A DNA stretch of 64,000 bases from contig JAHLMK010000002.1 of the NCBI GenBank assembly GCA_019915135.1, positions 1,240,001-1,304,000 on the forward strand. Direction: 5' to 3'. The DNA comes from Strobilurus pachycystidiatus. Lineage: Eukaryota; Basidiomycota; Agaricomycetes; Agaricales; Physalacriaceae. Numbering within the stretch: the first letter of the stretch is position 1; every line of letters starts with the position of its first letter. The position numbers and the translations under genes were made by a program. This document shows, piece after piece, positions 9,350-19,930 of the stretch. The notes under the pieces are model-generated. The model was not told the DNA's origin. It saw only the letters and a program-made list of their open reading frames with translations, and ran no database searches.

Positions 9350-11528
9350 AACTTAGGGGGAACTCACGTAGTGTTAGCAGGGATTGACAGCAACTTAGAA
9401 AGAATTGACGAGACAAGGTCCAATGTTGGCGAAACTTAGCGAGAATTCACGTAGTGATAGTGAGGATTGATAGATAGCAAATTGACAGATGTTATCCAGG
9501 ATTGACGTCGACTTAACGAATGTTGTCCAAACTTAGCAAGTCTTGTCAACTCTTGCCAAGTCTGGATATCATATGTTGAGTCGCCGTCAATCCATGCTAA
9601 CACTACGTGAATTCCTGCTAAGTGTGCTAACAATGGACCTCGTCTTGTCAACTCCTGCTAAGTTTGGATAACTGTCATGATGTGGCCTCACCGTAACCCA
9701 AGGCCCTCCACTTTGGTCACACTTTAGCGTCCTGATGCTACGGCTACGCGAACCAGCGCCACACCGGAAGATGCCGAGAGGTATATCAAGGGGTTGAGAG
9801 TTTGATCCCTTATGGCGACAGAACTGGGATCATGAAGTCCCGCCCTTGTCGGGCTTTCCGCCCTCCCGGATACACTTTGGAGCGAGCACATATGGTGTAA
9901 GACACCCCGGGAATATACTTAGGCCGCGTGAGTCAGGCGGGAGTCGGTACCCGACCAAACCCGCCTTCCCGACCAATGGGCGGCCATCGATCTGTCGGGC
10001 GGTCATCGGGATGTCAAGATCTCTGTCATCCGCAGCGTCGGACCACTCCCGACGCATCGGGAGTATGTGGTAGAAGCTTCGAGAAGAGAAACGATGAGCA
10101 AGCATGGGATTAGTATAAATACAGAGACAGTGCTGTACTAGCTACTCAGACTTCGTCCTTAACCAGTTTTCCCCCATACAACTCCATTGGGCACTCTGAG
10201 CTCTCTGTGGTAGGACTCATCCACATGTCTCCCGTCGATACCTCCGCCTACGTCGTTGACTCCGACGAGAGAAGGCTCCCCGACGCCACACCTGGGACCT
10301 GGACCGGTGGCGAGCCCTCAGCCTCGTACCTTGGAATTAGGTTCCTACGGTACTACAGTCTCTGGCGAGACGGACGTGCAACCATCGAGGGTCCCTACAA
10401 CTGGTACAGTACGACCAGTCGAGCACAATACGAGGATGTACGTGGTACGCTCGCAGGAAAGCTATGGGTTGACTACAGGAGTAGTCTCTCATGAGCGAGT
10501 CCATGTCACGGCGGGATCAGGTCGTAACAATAACATCCGTCAAGTTGACGTCAATCCTTGCTAATACTACGTGAAGTCTTGCTAAGTTTGGATGACATCC
10601 GTCAAGTCACCGTCAATCCATGCTAACACTATGTGAATTCCCGCTAAATGTACTAACAATGGACCTCGTCTCGTCAACTCCTGCTAAGTTTGGATAACAT
10701 CCGTCAAGTTGACGTCAATCCTTGCTAACACTACGTGAAGTTTTGCTAAGTTTGGATAACATCTGTCAAGTTGCCGTTAATCCTCGCTAACACTATGTGA
10801 ATTCCAGACAAGTTTCGCTAACATTGGACCTCGGCTCATCAACTCTTGCTAAGTTTGAATAACATCCGTCAAGTTGCCGTCAATCCCTGCTAACACTACG
10901 TGAAATTTTGCTAAGTTTGGATAACATCCGTCAAGTTGCCGTCAATCCTTGCTAACACTATGTGAAGTCTTGCCAAGTCTGGATATCATATGTCGAGCCG
11001 CCGTCAATCCATGCTAACACTATGTGAATTTCCCCCAAGTTTCGCTAACATTGGACTTCCTCTCGTCAACCCTTGCTAAGTTTGGATAGCATCCGTCAAG
11101 TTGCCGTCAATCCTCGCTAACACTATGTGAATTCCCGCCAAGTTGCGCTAACATTGGACCTCGGCTCGTCAACTCTTGCTAAGTTTGGATAACATCTGTC
11201 AAGTTGTCGTCAATCCTCGCTAACATCATGTGAATTTCCGCCAAGTTTGCTAATATTGAACCTTGGCTCGTCAACTCTTGCTAAATTTGGATAACATCTG
11301 TCAAGTTGACGTCAATCCTTGCTAACACTATGTGAAGTCTTGCTAAGTTTGGATGACATCCGTCAAGTCACCGTCAATCCACGCTAACACTACTTATGTG
11401 AATTCCCCCCAAGTTTGCTAACATTGGACTTCCTCTCGTCAACCTTTGCTAAATTTAGATAACATCCGTCAAGTCGTCGTCAATTTCCGCTAACACTATG
11501 TAAATTCCCGCTAAGTTTTAATAACATT
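9350..11528. repeat. Subterminal minisatellite, about 60-75 bp units
   Basis: Units such as caagttgccgtcaatcc, then ttgctaacactatgtgaa, then gctaagtttggataacatc repeat about twenty times, with the 9673-10529 LTR inserted in them. A few copies to the left of that LTR are in inverted order. Such arrays are typical transposase-binding zones near the ends of CACTA-type elements. No gene is seen. Confidence 0.75.
9673..10529 (+). mobile_element. Solo LTR in the minisatellite (857 bp)
   Basis: It begins TGTCATGATGTGGCC and ends GGATCAGGTCGTAACA, flanked by ATAAC on both sides (9668-9672 and 10530-10534). A TATA box (agtataaatacagagacag, near 10111) and the downstream leader mark the + strand as the transcribed one. 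The frames inside it are LTR sequence. Confidence 0.85.
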
Positions 11529-12419
11529 GAACCTTGTTCCTTGTTAAGAACTTGTGCACACGGATATGCTCCTGTGTCTCAGACGTTGCTTTTTTGCGGG
11601 CACAACACACATATACTGGGATGTGCTTGCCTAATTGTGTATGAGAAGTTACACCTCTGTATCGCTAATAGAGGCAATGCTTTGAGAGCCTCGGTCTACG
11701 ACATTGCGCTCATTTGCAGATCTTGTCTCAAATGTAGCACATAAAGTTCTTCCCTGAGAAGAGGGTGTAACAATGACAGAGTTGTCCAAGAGACATGCAC
11801 ACAAGCTATTCATTACTCATTATGCAAAAGTAGGTTTCAAAGTTTTCATCAAAACTCTATATTCTTTACACCTGCTAATTCTTGTTGTTTTTTCACAGAA
11901 CTTATACATTCTTTTTCACCCAGTTAGGGTAAAAACATCTGTGAATAATCTGTATATCAAAATCTTTAACTTTTTCATTATAATTTAATCTCTGAAAATC
12001 TTTATGATGTTTACCTATAAATGCCGTATAAAAGTTTTGTGAAAAAGTGCATGAAAATTCTGATGGAAAATCCAAACCTACACTTTGATAGTTCTATTCT
12101 TTATTTCACGTATACTTTCACCATCATTTTCATGTTAAACTTGTCTGAAACATTCAATTTTCAAATTTTGACTTTTTCATGTTGATTCCTGAGCGTGAAA
12201 AATAGTGAAACTTTTGATATTAACTAGTTGCATTTATTACGGTATTTTACAGCATCATTTTCATATCTATTTACAGTGAAAAAGTCTATGAAAACTCAAT
12301 GAAATATCTTAAAGTTTTTTTGCTGGAAAAGTGCTGAAAAAGACAGAACTTTTTTCACGGCGTTTTTTGCGGGAAAAATGCGAAATCCTCACACAGTGAT
12401 AGAGACTTGTTCAGTGTAC

Positions 12420-12715
12420 AAAACTTATCAAAAAATTGCTTGTCCTCCCTTCAGTAACGAGCAACGTGTCGGGATGACGAGCGGGGCACCCATCAAACGG
12501 TGCAATGATGTCGAACAAGGGTCCGAGAGTCAGCGATCACGCAAGATCAGGCCGGTGCGCTAGATGAATGGATTGGAAACGAGAGGGTACCTGACGTTGG
12601 CAACGGGCTCAAACATACCCGCCGGAAGGTGGTAGAAATAAGCCCCAAGTTCACCTCGACACAGGCCAGCTATTGCTTGACGCAGTTCCTGGATCAAATC
12701 AGTCTAATTACATTT
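12420..12715 (-). pseudogene. Minus-strand exon fragments, unrecognised
   Basis: On the minus strand one stretch reads LIQELRQAIAGLCRGELGAY then FYHLPAGMFEPVANV (about 12700-12590). A second stretch in another frame reads LFDIIAPFDGCPARHPDTLL then VTEGRTSN (about 12515-12430). Composition looks coding, but the 30-nt gap between them is too short for a normal intron and contains stops. I do not recognise the family. Confidence 0.3.
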
Positions 12716-13219
12716 GATAGTGCGGCTCGGGTATTCAACCTAACTAGATTTGATGGACGGGACAATCAGGTGGTTGAGACTTGTTGGAAGTGCTGTTGCG
12801 TCTGTTCAAAATCACGGAAAAGAGGTGCGTAGTCAAATCAATCAATTAATAAATTCACAATTGTGTACCAGAATTCAAACACAATCAAAAAGATAGTGGG
12901 TAGGGCCGGCCGCTACCGGCAGCTGACGTTAGCAGAGCAGAGTATTTGATATTCTGAAATTACATCATTCTGACTTTGCCTTCTCCCATCATCATTGTAT
13001 CAGCCCAGCAGCCCCACTGCGTGTATACGCGTGAGCGTTATTTCTCTTTGGCTCTTACCTGGCCTTGCAATTCTCCCCGCTGTCGACTTTCTCCACCGGC
13101 AATTTTTTTTTTTTTTATCATCCCTCCGACCAGCAGCCGTCGACCTCTCACGCATTGCCCTCAATGTGCGGTTTCTGTTGCCGTTCGAGACAGTTAGCGC
13201 TGATCACGACTTTCTTGTC

Positions 13220-13980
13220 TGCACCCGCCATGGTCCTCCGCAGTATCAAAACTGGCCCACACACAAAAACAATATACAAAGTCACCGGTATGAAATCCTG
13301 GTCTGTCTGTTGCCGCACCATTTGACTCTTTCAGCATACACTTGGTTCTCCTCGCCACTCATACAACTCAAAAGGTTACTGTTGTCAATGAATCGGAGCT
13401 ATATTCTGTCGGTAAGTTCTATCTTTGAGTATGTTGCACTGACTGATTTGCATTTGACATCATAGAGGCCATCACTCAAATTAAACGTGTTCAGTCGGAC
13501 GTCGGACCACTCTCTTCTATGTCTATTGGTACGGCTATCCGTTAGGCCATACATTCGTTTCCTTCTTGTTTCAAACTCATGATTATTCTGAATGATAATT
13601 ATTCAGTTGGGAACTGGCTAGTTCTTTTGAATTGGGTGGCCGGAGCTTCCAAAAGTTACTCAAACGTACTCGTGCACACATTCTTGAGCAATAGGAGATA
13701 TCTGAGGAGGACATGGAAATTGACGTGTCCGAGCGACAAGTGCGTGGATTAATGAGTCAATGCTGATAAATAACATTTCTTCACTAATTAATGAACAGAA
13801 CAGGAGAAAGCCAACTTCAAGGATAACAAAGATGAAGAAGGAGATGCTGACAGTTCTGTCGCCTCAAACATCAGGGATTTGTCTTCCTCTTGCAATAAGG
13901 AAGGACACAAATCTGCAGTTGCTTCTGATATCGGCAGTCCCTTGACTTCCCTCCCGTCTGATTTTAACAATGACAACTAA
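13220..13980 (+). pseudogene. Broken multi-exon gene, unrecognised
   Basis: Possible exons follow an ATG at 13229 (MVLRSIKTGPHTKTIYKVT). Next comes a segment around 13340-13410, then ITQIKRVQSDVGPLSSMSI, then WELASSFELGGRSFQKLLK (13602-13694). The best-supported parts are 13695-13739 (EISEEDMEIDVSERQ) joined over intron 13740-13803 to 13804-13980 (EKANFKDNKDEEGDADSSVA .. SLPSDFNNDN, stop). A TAG at 13692-13694 breaks the frame before EISEEDM, and upstream junctions do not keep phase, so the gene looks decayed. The tail is acidic and Ser-rich. No domain recognised. Confidence 0.35.
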
Positions 13981-14359
13981 GTTGCAAACATTAGTATCTA
14001 ATTGTATTCTGCATTATTCTGGTCGTATATATACACAAAAATCCAAACTCTCTTGACACCATATGTTCAAGTCAATGAATCTTTTTGCCATCATCAAATA
14101 ATTTTTTTTGACACATCATGAATTGAATATGCGATGCGACGTTCATCAAGCCACTGATCTTAGGATGCCAACGCCGACCCCGCTGACCCACTTTGGCCAG
14201 CGGCATTCGGCTTTGAGCCAAGATCAAATTTGATGATGTAAAAAACTTACTCTTGAGTCTCAAGCTTTCTCTATGATCATTTCTTTACGGTACCTACAGT
14301 AGGGTACACCGTCCCTGTATTTTAGGCAAGGTCTTGCTGATAACTTTTAAGCAAAACAA

Positions 14360-14862
14360 ATGTCTGATTCATTATCTCCGGAACAAATCGCCTTTCTTCA
14401 AGACCATCTTCCTGAATTTCATGCCTCCACCGCTACGTAAGTGGCCCAGTGGGTCCAACAGTCGTTTGCGCCCACTTTTTGTCCTGAAAAGGCCAACAAA
14501 TGGGAGCTGGTCGAGGTGTGTGATTGTCTTGTTGTGCGCTTGACAAGCAAGCGAGACGTTTTTTCGCTTTGACGCAGACACTGAACCTGAGGAAACGGCT
14601 CTACTCAACCGGCAGAAATTGAGCAACACGTCCACCACCTCTCACCTCTGTTGTCAGCGCTGCCACTGCTTCAGCGTCTCCTTGCCACGGCAAAAATAAA
14701 GACAACGAAGAAGAGGAGACATCGGAAATAGCTGATTTACATGAGTATCTGGCTGTAGATCATGAGAAGTGGCGCGCTGCAAACGGAGGTCGCAGTCTCC
14801 GCAAGATCCTCAAGGGCGTCAAGGCCAAGCATTACCGCTGGCGCAGTCCCTCGCCTAGCTGA
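14360..14862 (+). pseudogene. Decayed hypothetical gene with an internal stop
   Basis: The ATG frame reads MSDSLSPEQIAFLQDHLPEF HASTAT, then TAA at 14438-14440, then continues coherently as VAQWVQQSFAPTFCPEKANK WELVE. After an intron-like gap the same strand encodes an acidic stretch and ADLHEYLAVDHEKWRAANGG RSLRKILKGVKAKHYRWRSP, stop at 14860-14862. The TAA also sits in a donor-like gtaagt, so a real intron cannot be ruled out. The opening (SLSPEQ.AFLQ.HLPEF) is like the start of other Agaricomycete repeated hypothetical proteins. Confidence 0.4.
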
Positions 14863-15424
14863 AGACTCAAATTTTGATTATTCTTTCTTTCTCCTGTTCA
14901 CATATCATTCCATCTTGCTCGAGTTGTATGTAACGATGCCAAGTGGCATCTCTGAAATGCTTTCCGTTTCATGTACATACTCACATTGATCTTAAACCTT
15001 ACTATTTGAGCTGTATTTTTTGTTAAAGTGTCAAACGTCTAATATTACGTCTTGTTACAAATTATCAGCTCGATATCCTTTTGAGGGAATGCAAACTCAA
15101 ATCAAAGCCGCTGAAAGACAATGTGAACTTGAATGAAAATATGTGACGGGTACAGCGAGGCCAATGGAAGTAAAAAGTTGACTGTATCTCTTGCCAAATA
15201 TTGCAGCCCATTGAGAACTGGCTTTAGAGCTAGTTTATCAGTTCTGAAGTCAGTTCATCAATGGGCTGCATTGAATACAAAGCTTTTTGGGTTTTGACTC
15301 TTTAAATTACGAGAGGACATACATCGTCAACACGTCACGACAATATCTTTTTGCTCGTTAACACGCCATATGTCATATCTTATCAACATGCGACATATAA
15401 CTCATGTCTTGTTAACACACATAT
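14863..15424. repeat. Intergenic DNA ending in TTAACACGCC-type repeats
   Basis: From 14863 to about 15310 I see no gene; a short inverted pair (agcccattgagaactg at 15208 and ggctgcattgaat near 15262) lies within. From about 15318 words like atcgtcaacacgtcacgacaatatc and cgttaacacgcc repeat, and they resume after the inserted LTR at 16486-16600. Confidence 0.4.
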
Positions 15425-16485
15425 TGTTATAATCTTGGCTCAAAGGTCCGACGGACACGAGATCGGAGACTCCGTCCCACTTCTGGTTTCTGGGATGTTG
15501 TTTGGAACCCCTTGGGACACTCGGGGAGCACACCCGCGGACGAACCTATATCTTGTTCCGCCACGAGTCCCGCTCACGGATATCACCTCCGCGGAAGGAT
15601 CATCTTCCTCCCCCTGCAACGTACCATTGGATACGACCTTACGAGAAGTCAGCGTGACCAAGCCGCAGACTCTTTCTGTCATTTTGACACTTCAGGGAAA
15701 CTCTAACGAACTAAGTAACATACGCGCCTACATCCGGATCACTCGGTCCGACTGCAGGGAAGTTCGAGGAAACATTCTCGCCACATCAACCACCAAACTC
15801 GCTCGTGCAGTCCCAACTCAGCAGGGCGGTCAACTGCCGCAAGAGAGAGATGTGCCCGACCGTCTCCGCTTGGCCGAGGACCTTTCCCGATTGCCCGCCC
15901 CTCACACAACTATGTTCATGAGGACTCGCTCCTCTGGTAGAGCTAGCTGGCGCTTCTTGAGAAGAAGCCGCCCTATTGCGCCCATCACCATCAATTCTGC
16001 CTCGCGACCATGCAGGTGAATTCCGCCGTTGATCAGCACTGACTCCCGCTGCGTCGGCTGACAACCCGCCATCGCCGAACAGGCCTGTGTCGTTTACGCT
16101 TTTAGCCGGGACCTCGAAGAAGGTTCTCAATGTTTGGAGAATGAGTCAGAAGCGCCCTTTTGGGTAGATGGCGAGACAGCGCAGTCCCGCCGCCCGACGT
16201 ATAAATACAGCACTATCATATTTGTAAAACCCTAGAGTGGATTTTACGTTTAACTATCCTGTTCTTTGTCCTCGTCCCCGTCTTCCCGTCCGACAGACCG
16301 TCCTCTTAGATATTGATTGGGTCAATCTCTAAGTAACGCCCTTTCGCGAGACAATCCAATAGACGACTTGAGGAGTCCGTCTGATTGACGTCTCGGTTCT
16401 CATCCGTGTTGATTCCTGCCAGCGAGTCATCCCTGATCTTGACAGACAGCCCGGTTTACCCAGGACCCTAGGACGAACACTAACA
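15425..16485 (+). mobile_element. Solo LTR (1061 bp)
   Basis: It begins TGTTATAATCTTGGC and ends GGACGAACACTAACA, flanked by CATAT on both sides (15420-15424 and 16486-16490). A TATA-like tataaatacagcac lies near 16201. It interrupts the TTAACACGCC-type repeat. The 222-residue + frame (15351-16019) and its minus counterpart are LTR sequence, not genes. Confidence 0.85.
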
Positions 16486-16834
16486 CATATATTGTCAACG
16501 CGTCACGACAATATCTTTGCGTGCTTGTTAATACATCGTCTTCATAACTTCTTATCATCAACACGCCACAGGTAATCTTATCCTGCTTCACTGTTACTGT
16601 TCTAGATCTTGCTGGCACAGAAAGAGCACAATAACAAACTGCATTTGTCAACAAGAAGATATTTGTACAATTGTAACAATCATCCTCGTTCCCGGAGTAG
16701 CTGGGCCCCGCCGCCTCAGAAGTGACCTTAAACATTCTGCTCGCCGCCGGCCGGCCTCGTTCGTTGTCTTAATATTTGTGCCTGCACCATTCATACCTTC
16801 TTGCCGGCTGTAATCTTTGTTAATCCGGTCTTCA

Positions 16835-17056
16835 ATGTTGTCCGTCTTGCTTCTCCTACTCTTTTTTGCTTTGTTAAAGTTTGTGCTTGATGAAGAACAC
16901 GTTAGAATGTATATGGAAAGAGATGAAGGGAAGGGAAGAAAGATTGACACACAGAGCTTGGCGTTACTTGCTCTTGGCGCGCAATGTATCTTGGTGACTC
17001 TCGCAATATTGCGCGTCATGTTTGAGTTGCGCAGAATGATACGACATCGCTGCTAG
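16835..17056 (+). CDS. Possible small two-helix membrane protein
   Basis: An ATG frame of 73 residues has two hydrophobic stretches (LSVLLLLLFFALLKFVL and ALLALGAQCILVTLAILRV) separated by a charged loop (MERDEGKGRKID) and ends in RRMIRHRC. Its stop is supplied by the TAG that opens the hAT-like element at 17054; without that insertion the frame would end two codons later. A minus frame (16648-17019) covers the same DNA, so which strand, if any, is coding is uncertain. Confidence 0.25.
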   Translation: MLSVLLLLLFFALLKFVLDEEHVRMYMERDEGKGRKIDTQSLALLALGAQCILVTLAILRVMFELRRMIRHRC

Positions 17057-18427
17057 AGACCTTTACAAGTCATGACTCGAGTCAACTCAGACTCTTGAGC
17101 ATGAGTACCCATCTCTAAAAACTGTGTTTCTTACCCTTAAAAGACTCGAGTCATGCTGACTTTAGAGTTCCACAAGTTGAGTATTGACAACTTATTTGAG
17201 TACTCATTTATGACTTAAGTTACTATGAGTACTCACAAGTATTCATTTAAATACTCAGATATGACTCATGATATCAAGTACATTTATGAAAAGAAGATAA
17301 AAATCACAAACATGTTTTAGCCTGCAAAGTATTCGTCACTATTGTAGCTGATTGACTATGTGTTATTAGAGTCAAAGCAGTTAATATCTGATTTAAGGGA
17401 CTACTATTGATTTAATCATTAAATTCTAAGTCTATTATATTGTAAAAAGTTATCATTGTACTGTTATATATACACTGACAAAATAATGCATCAAACTTAT
17501 TACTCCTAATATAGTAATTCCGACAACTGTGAGAAAAATGTGAAGAGGCAAAAAAGTGTCTTTTTTAACGTAGAATCTGGATATGAGCACTGAAAAGCAC
17601 AGAAATCTACGCCCACCACGCTATAGCTAAAATAGTGTGACTTTACTTACACTACAAATTTATAACTTATCAGCACCAGCTCTGGAAGACTGGAAAAGTT
17701 TATAGGCTTGTAGAGCTTGAAAAATAGTGCATCTTTAAAAAAAGAATGATGTGAATACATATGGAAATAGTCTCACAAATTGCGCTCGAAGTTGGCCATT
17801 TTTGATAGCTAAATGGTGAAAATGAGGTTTAGCCATCAAAAATGGCCAACTTTGAGCGCAATTTGTGAGACTGTTTCCATATGTATTCACATCATTCTTT
17901 TTTTAAAGATGCACTATTTTTCAAGCTCTACAAGCTTATAAACTTTTCCAGTCTTCCAGAGTTAGTGCTGATGAGTTATAATTTTGTAATATAAGTAAAG
18001 TCACACTGTTTTAGCTATAGCGTGGTGGGCGTAGATTTCTGTGCTTTTCAGTGCTCATATTCAGATTCTACGTCAAAAAAGACACTTTTTTGTCTCTTCA
18101 CATTTTTCTCACAGTTGTCGGAATTACTACATTAGGAGTAATAAGTTTGGTGCATTATTTTTGTCGGTCAGTGTATATATTTAAGATATTTGTGCTTAAA
18201 TGTTACATTCAAAGTACAATTTATTATAATAAATCTCAATAAACAATAAATATGAGTCAACATGAGTACTTATGGTCAGTACTCATGTTGCAGTTTTCTT
18301 GTCTGTGACTCTTGACATGACTCATATACATAAGATTCATGACTCACATGAGTTGAGTCTTAAGAGTCTTTGAGTCAAATTGAGTCATGAGTACTCATTG
18401 AACTCTTTTAACTTGTAAAAGTCTCTA
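17054..18427. mobile_element. AT-rich hAT-like element
   Basis: It starts TAGAGACCTTTACAAGTC and ends with the reverse complement of TAGAGACTTTTACAAGTT. Flanks are ATCGCTGC (17046-17053) and ATTGCTGC (18428-18435), an 8-bp duplication with one change. Subterminal words gagtactca/tgagtactc repeat at both ends. The TIR is that of the 1582 and 4687 copies with C-to-T type changes. No transposase. A mariner-like palindrome is nested inside. Confidence 0.75.
17473..18173. mobile_element. Palindromic mariner-like MITE
   Basis: About 700 bp that is one almost continuous inverted repeat: the left arm starting CACTGACAAAATAATGC is matched by the right arm ending GCATTATTTTTGTCGGTCAGTG, folding around a short loop near 17815-17835. 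TA dinucleotides flank it (17471-17472 and 18174-18175). TA target site, CA(C/G)TGAC-type ends and the lack of coding fit a Tc1/mariner-derived foldback MITE. Confidence 0.7.
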
Positions 18428-18578
18428 ATTGCTGCATCTAACGGCCTTGCTTTAACTGCTGCGCGACGTCTACATTTGTGACAATGAAACATAAGCTCAG
18501 ACAATAGAGTGAAAACAAAGCGACACATTGTTTCATGGATTTTCTCAAGCAACGATTACATTCCTCACAATTACACTT

Positions 18579-19138
18579 TTAATATTGCATCTTGGACGTC
18601 TTAACTTTGGCCTTTTTTCTGCTCTCTTGTTCATCTTGCATCTTCTGGTCTGACATCTGGGCTGCAGTTACATCGAGAGCTAAAATTTTGACGTGAGAGG
18701 TTTTGCTCTTTGCTATGTCGGGAATGCGTCGATAGTTTGTGTACAAATTGTGGTGGATGTGTGTGAAAGTTAGTTGTACAGCATCAAAGTATCGAAGCTA
18801 AATTAAGAATTTCACGTAATGAATTAACGACCGTTGAGTTCATTTTTTTTCCGGCCTTCTTTTGTTTGGCAACCTCAGTTGAGATAGATAAGGCTAGGGA
18901 GGATTTCTGATGATGCAAATGGGCATGCAATATGATAGCAGACGGGTAACGGTGAGCTCATTGAAAAAACGTAGTGATGCCAATTTTGGGTGAAATCATA
19001 ACAACCTTGTCAATTCGCGTCACGTCAGACAGTTCCTGCAAAGCCCTGCAAAAGCGGGTCAGTTCATGAAAGCCAGAATGGCTTGACACATGCTTACTTG
19101 CTCGCTTCCTAGGTCTTGTTGTCGTCGTTGTTAGCCAT
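18579..19138 (-). pseudogene. Minus-strand gene remnant, unrecognised
   Basis: From an ATG at 19138 the minus strand reads MANNDDNKT, a TAG, then EAS; after a plausible intron it reads KALQELSDVTRIDK. Near the left end it reads LDVTAAQMSDQKMQDEQESR KKAKVKTSKMQY and a stop (18579-18581), a Lys/Gln-rich helical tail. The internal TAG and unclear middle exons suggest a dead gene. Function unknown. Confidence 0.3.
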
Positions 19139-19139
19139 G

Positions 19140-19930
19140 ACGATGAGTGGGTGAAGAGTCTAGACTGGGCTTATTTGGTTGTTTGGCTAGCTAGCTATGA
19201 GCTTACGCTACGTTGATACATTTTCCCAGCTGCCTTCATTTGTTATCAAAAATTTCTCCGTAAGTCTTCACGCATTTGCATGCACTATCGAAAGCTGACT
19301 GATCATGATTAGGCAATGGCATATGTGTTCACTCGCGATTAAGCCGCCTACCTCATTAAACATATGCTGACATTTCATGTCACCTTTGACTACACTAATC
19401 GAGATAAATATTTTGTGGCATGATTCGCTCGAGACTTTCAATATTAATTTCCTGAAACAGTCGGGCTTGGCAGCATTGTGCTTGAGATGCAATTCGCTAT
19501 CACTAAAAGCTTATACAGTAAAATATCAGGAAGCGAACCAAACAGATGTATATTTTTTTCTGAGATTTTTTGCAAGTTATCCCTCTGAATTTTTTTGATA
19601 AATCAATGTAAAAAGAACTCAACTAACATCAGAAAAAAAAACAGCATGATTGCAGCCAGTATAAACAATATAGTTTGGGACAAGTGTTGGTGGTGCCAGA
19701 TATGGGAATGACGTAGAAGCGAACCGGATCGGAAAGTCCGCTGATTTCTCCACTTCAATCACCACAACGTTGGGACTGTAACATTCATTCATCCTCCAAC
19801 TGCTATGCCCCGTCCACGCAGTTCCGCTGATTAGAAAAAGGCCCAGAAGAAACAAGAATGCGAAGATGACATTGCCCTTAGCATTTGTTTGATCCAAAAG
19901 GGTAAAAGTACTGAGGAGGCTTCTGTCGCG
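19140..19930. other. Spacer with no supported gene
   Basis: AT-rich DNA. A minus frame at 19619-19897 has a hydrophobic segment (VIFAFLFLLGLFLI) but no ATG at its start and no neighbouring exons, so I leave it uncalled. Confidence 0.4.

Larger units (their letters stand above)
7976..12398. mobile_element. CACTA-like foldback element, non-autonomous
   Basis: It starts CACTGGGTGAAGATTTCGCA and ends with the reverse complement of CACTGTGTGAGGATTTCGCA. ATA target duplications flank it (7973-7975 and 12399-12401). The inverted arms continue for about 870 bp each (left 7976-8047 plus 8521-9345; right 11528-12398). Inside are tandem repeats and two solo LTRs. CACTG ends with a 3-bp duplication fit the CACTA/EnSpm superfamily. 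No transposase frame is present; short frames in the arms (8859-9074 minus, 11773-11988 plus) are mirror copies of each other and are repeat sequence. Confidence 0.7.

Noticed and set aside
10207..10564. Plus ORFs of 95 and 102 residues
   Set aside because: Inside the solo LTR at 9673-10529, downstream of its TATA box; leader sequence rather than a gene.
9350..11528. CRISPR-like repeat array
   Set aside because: Units are long, degenerate and without unique spacers, in a eukaryotic transposon; it is a minisatellite.
19619..19897. Minus ORF with a hydrophobic N-terminus
   Set aside because: Starts at a non-ATG codon and has no neighbouring exons; coding status not supported.
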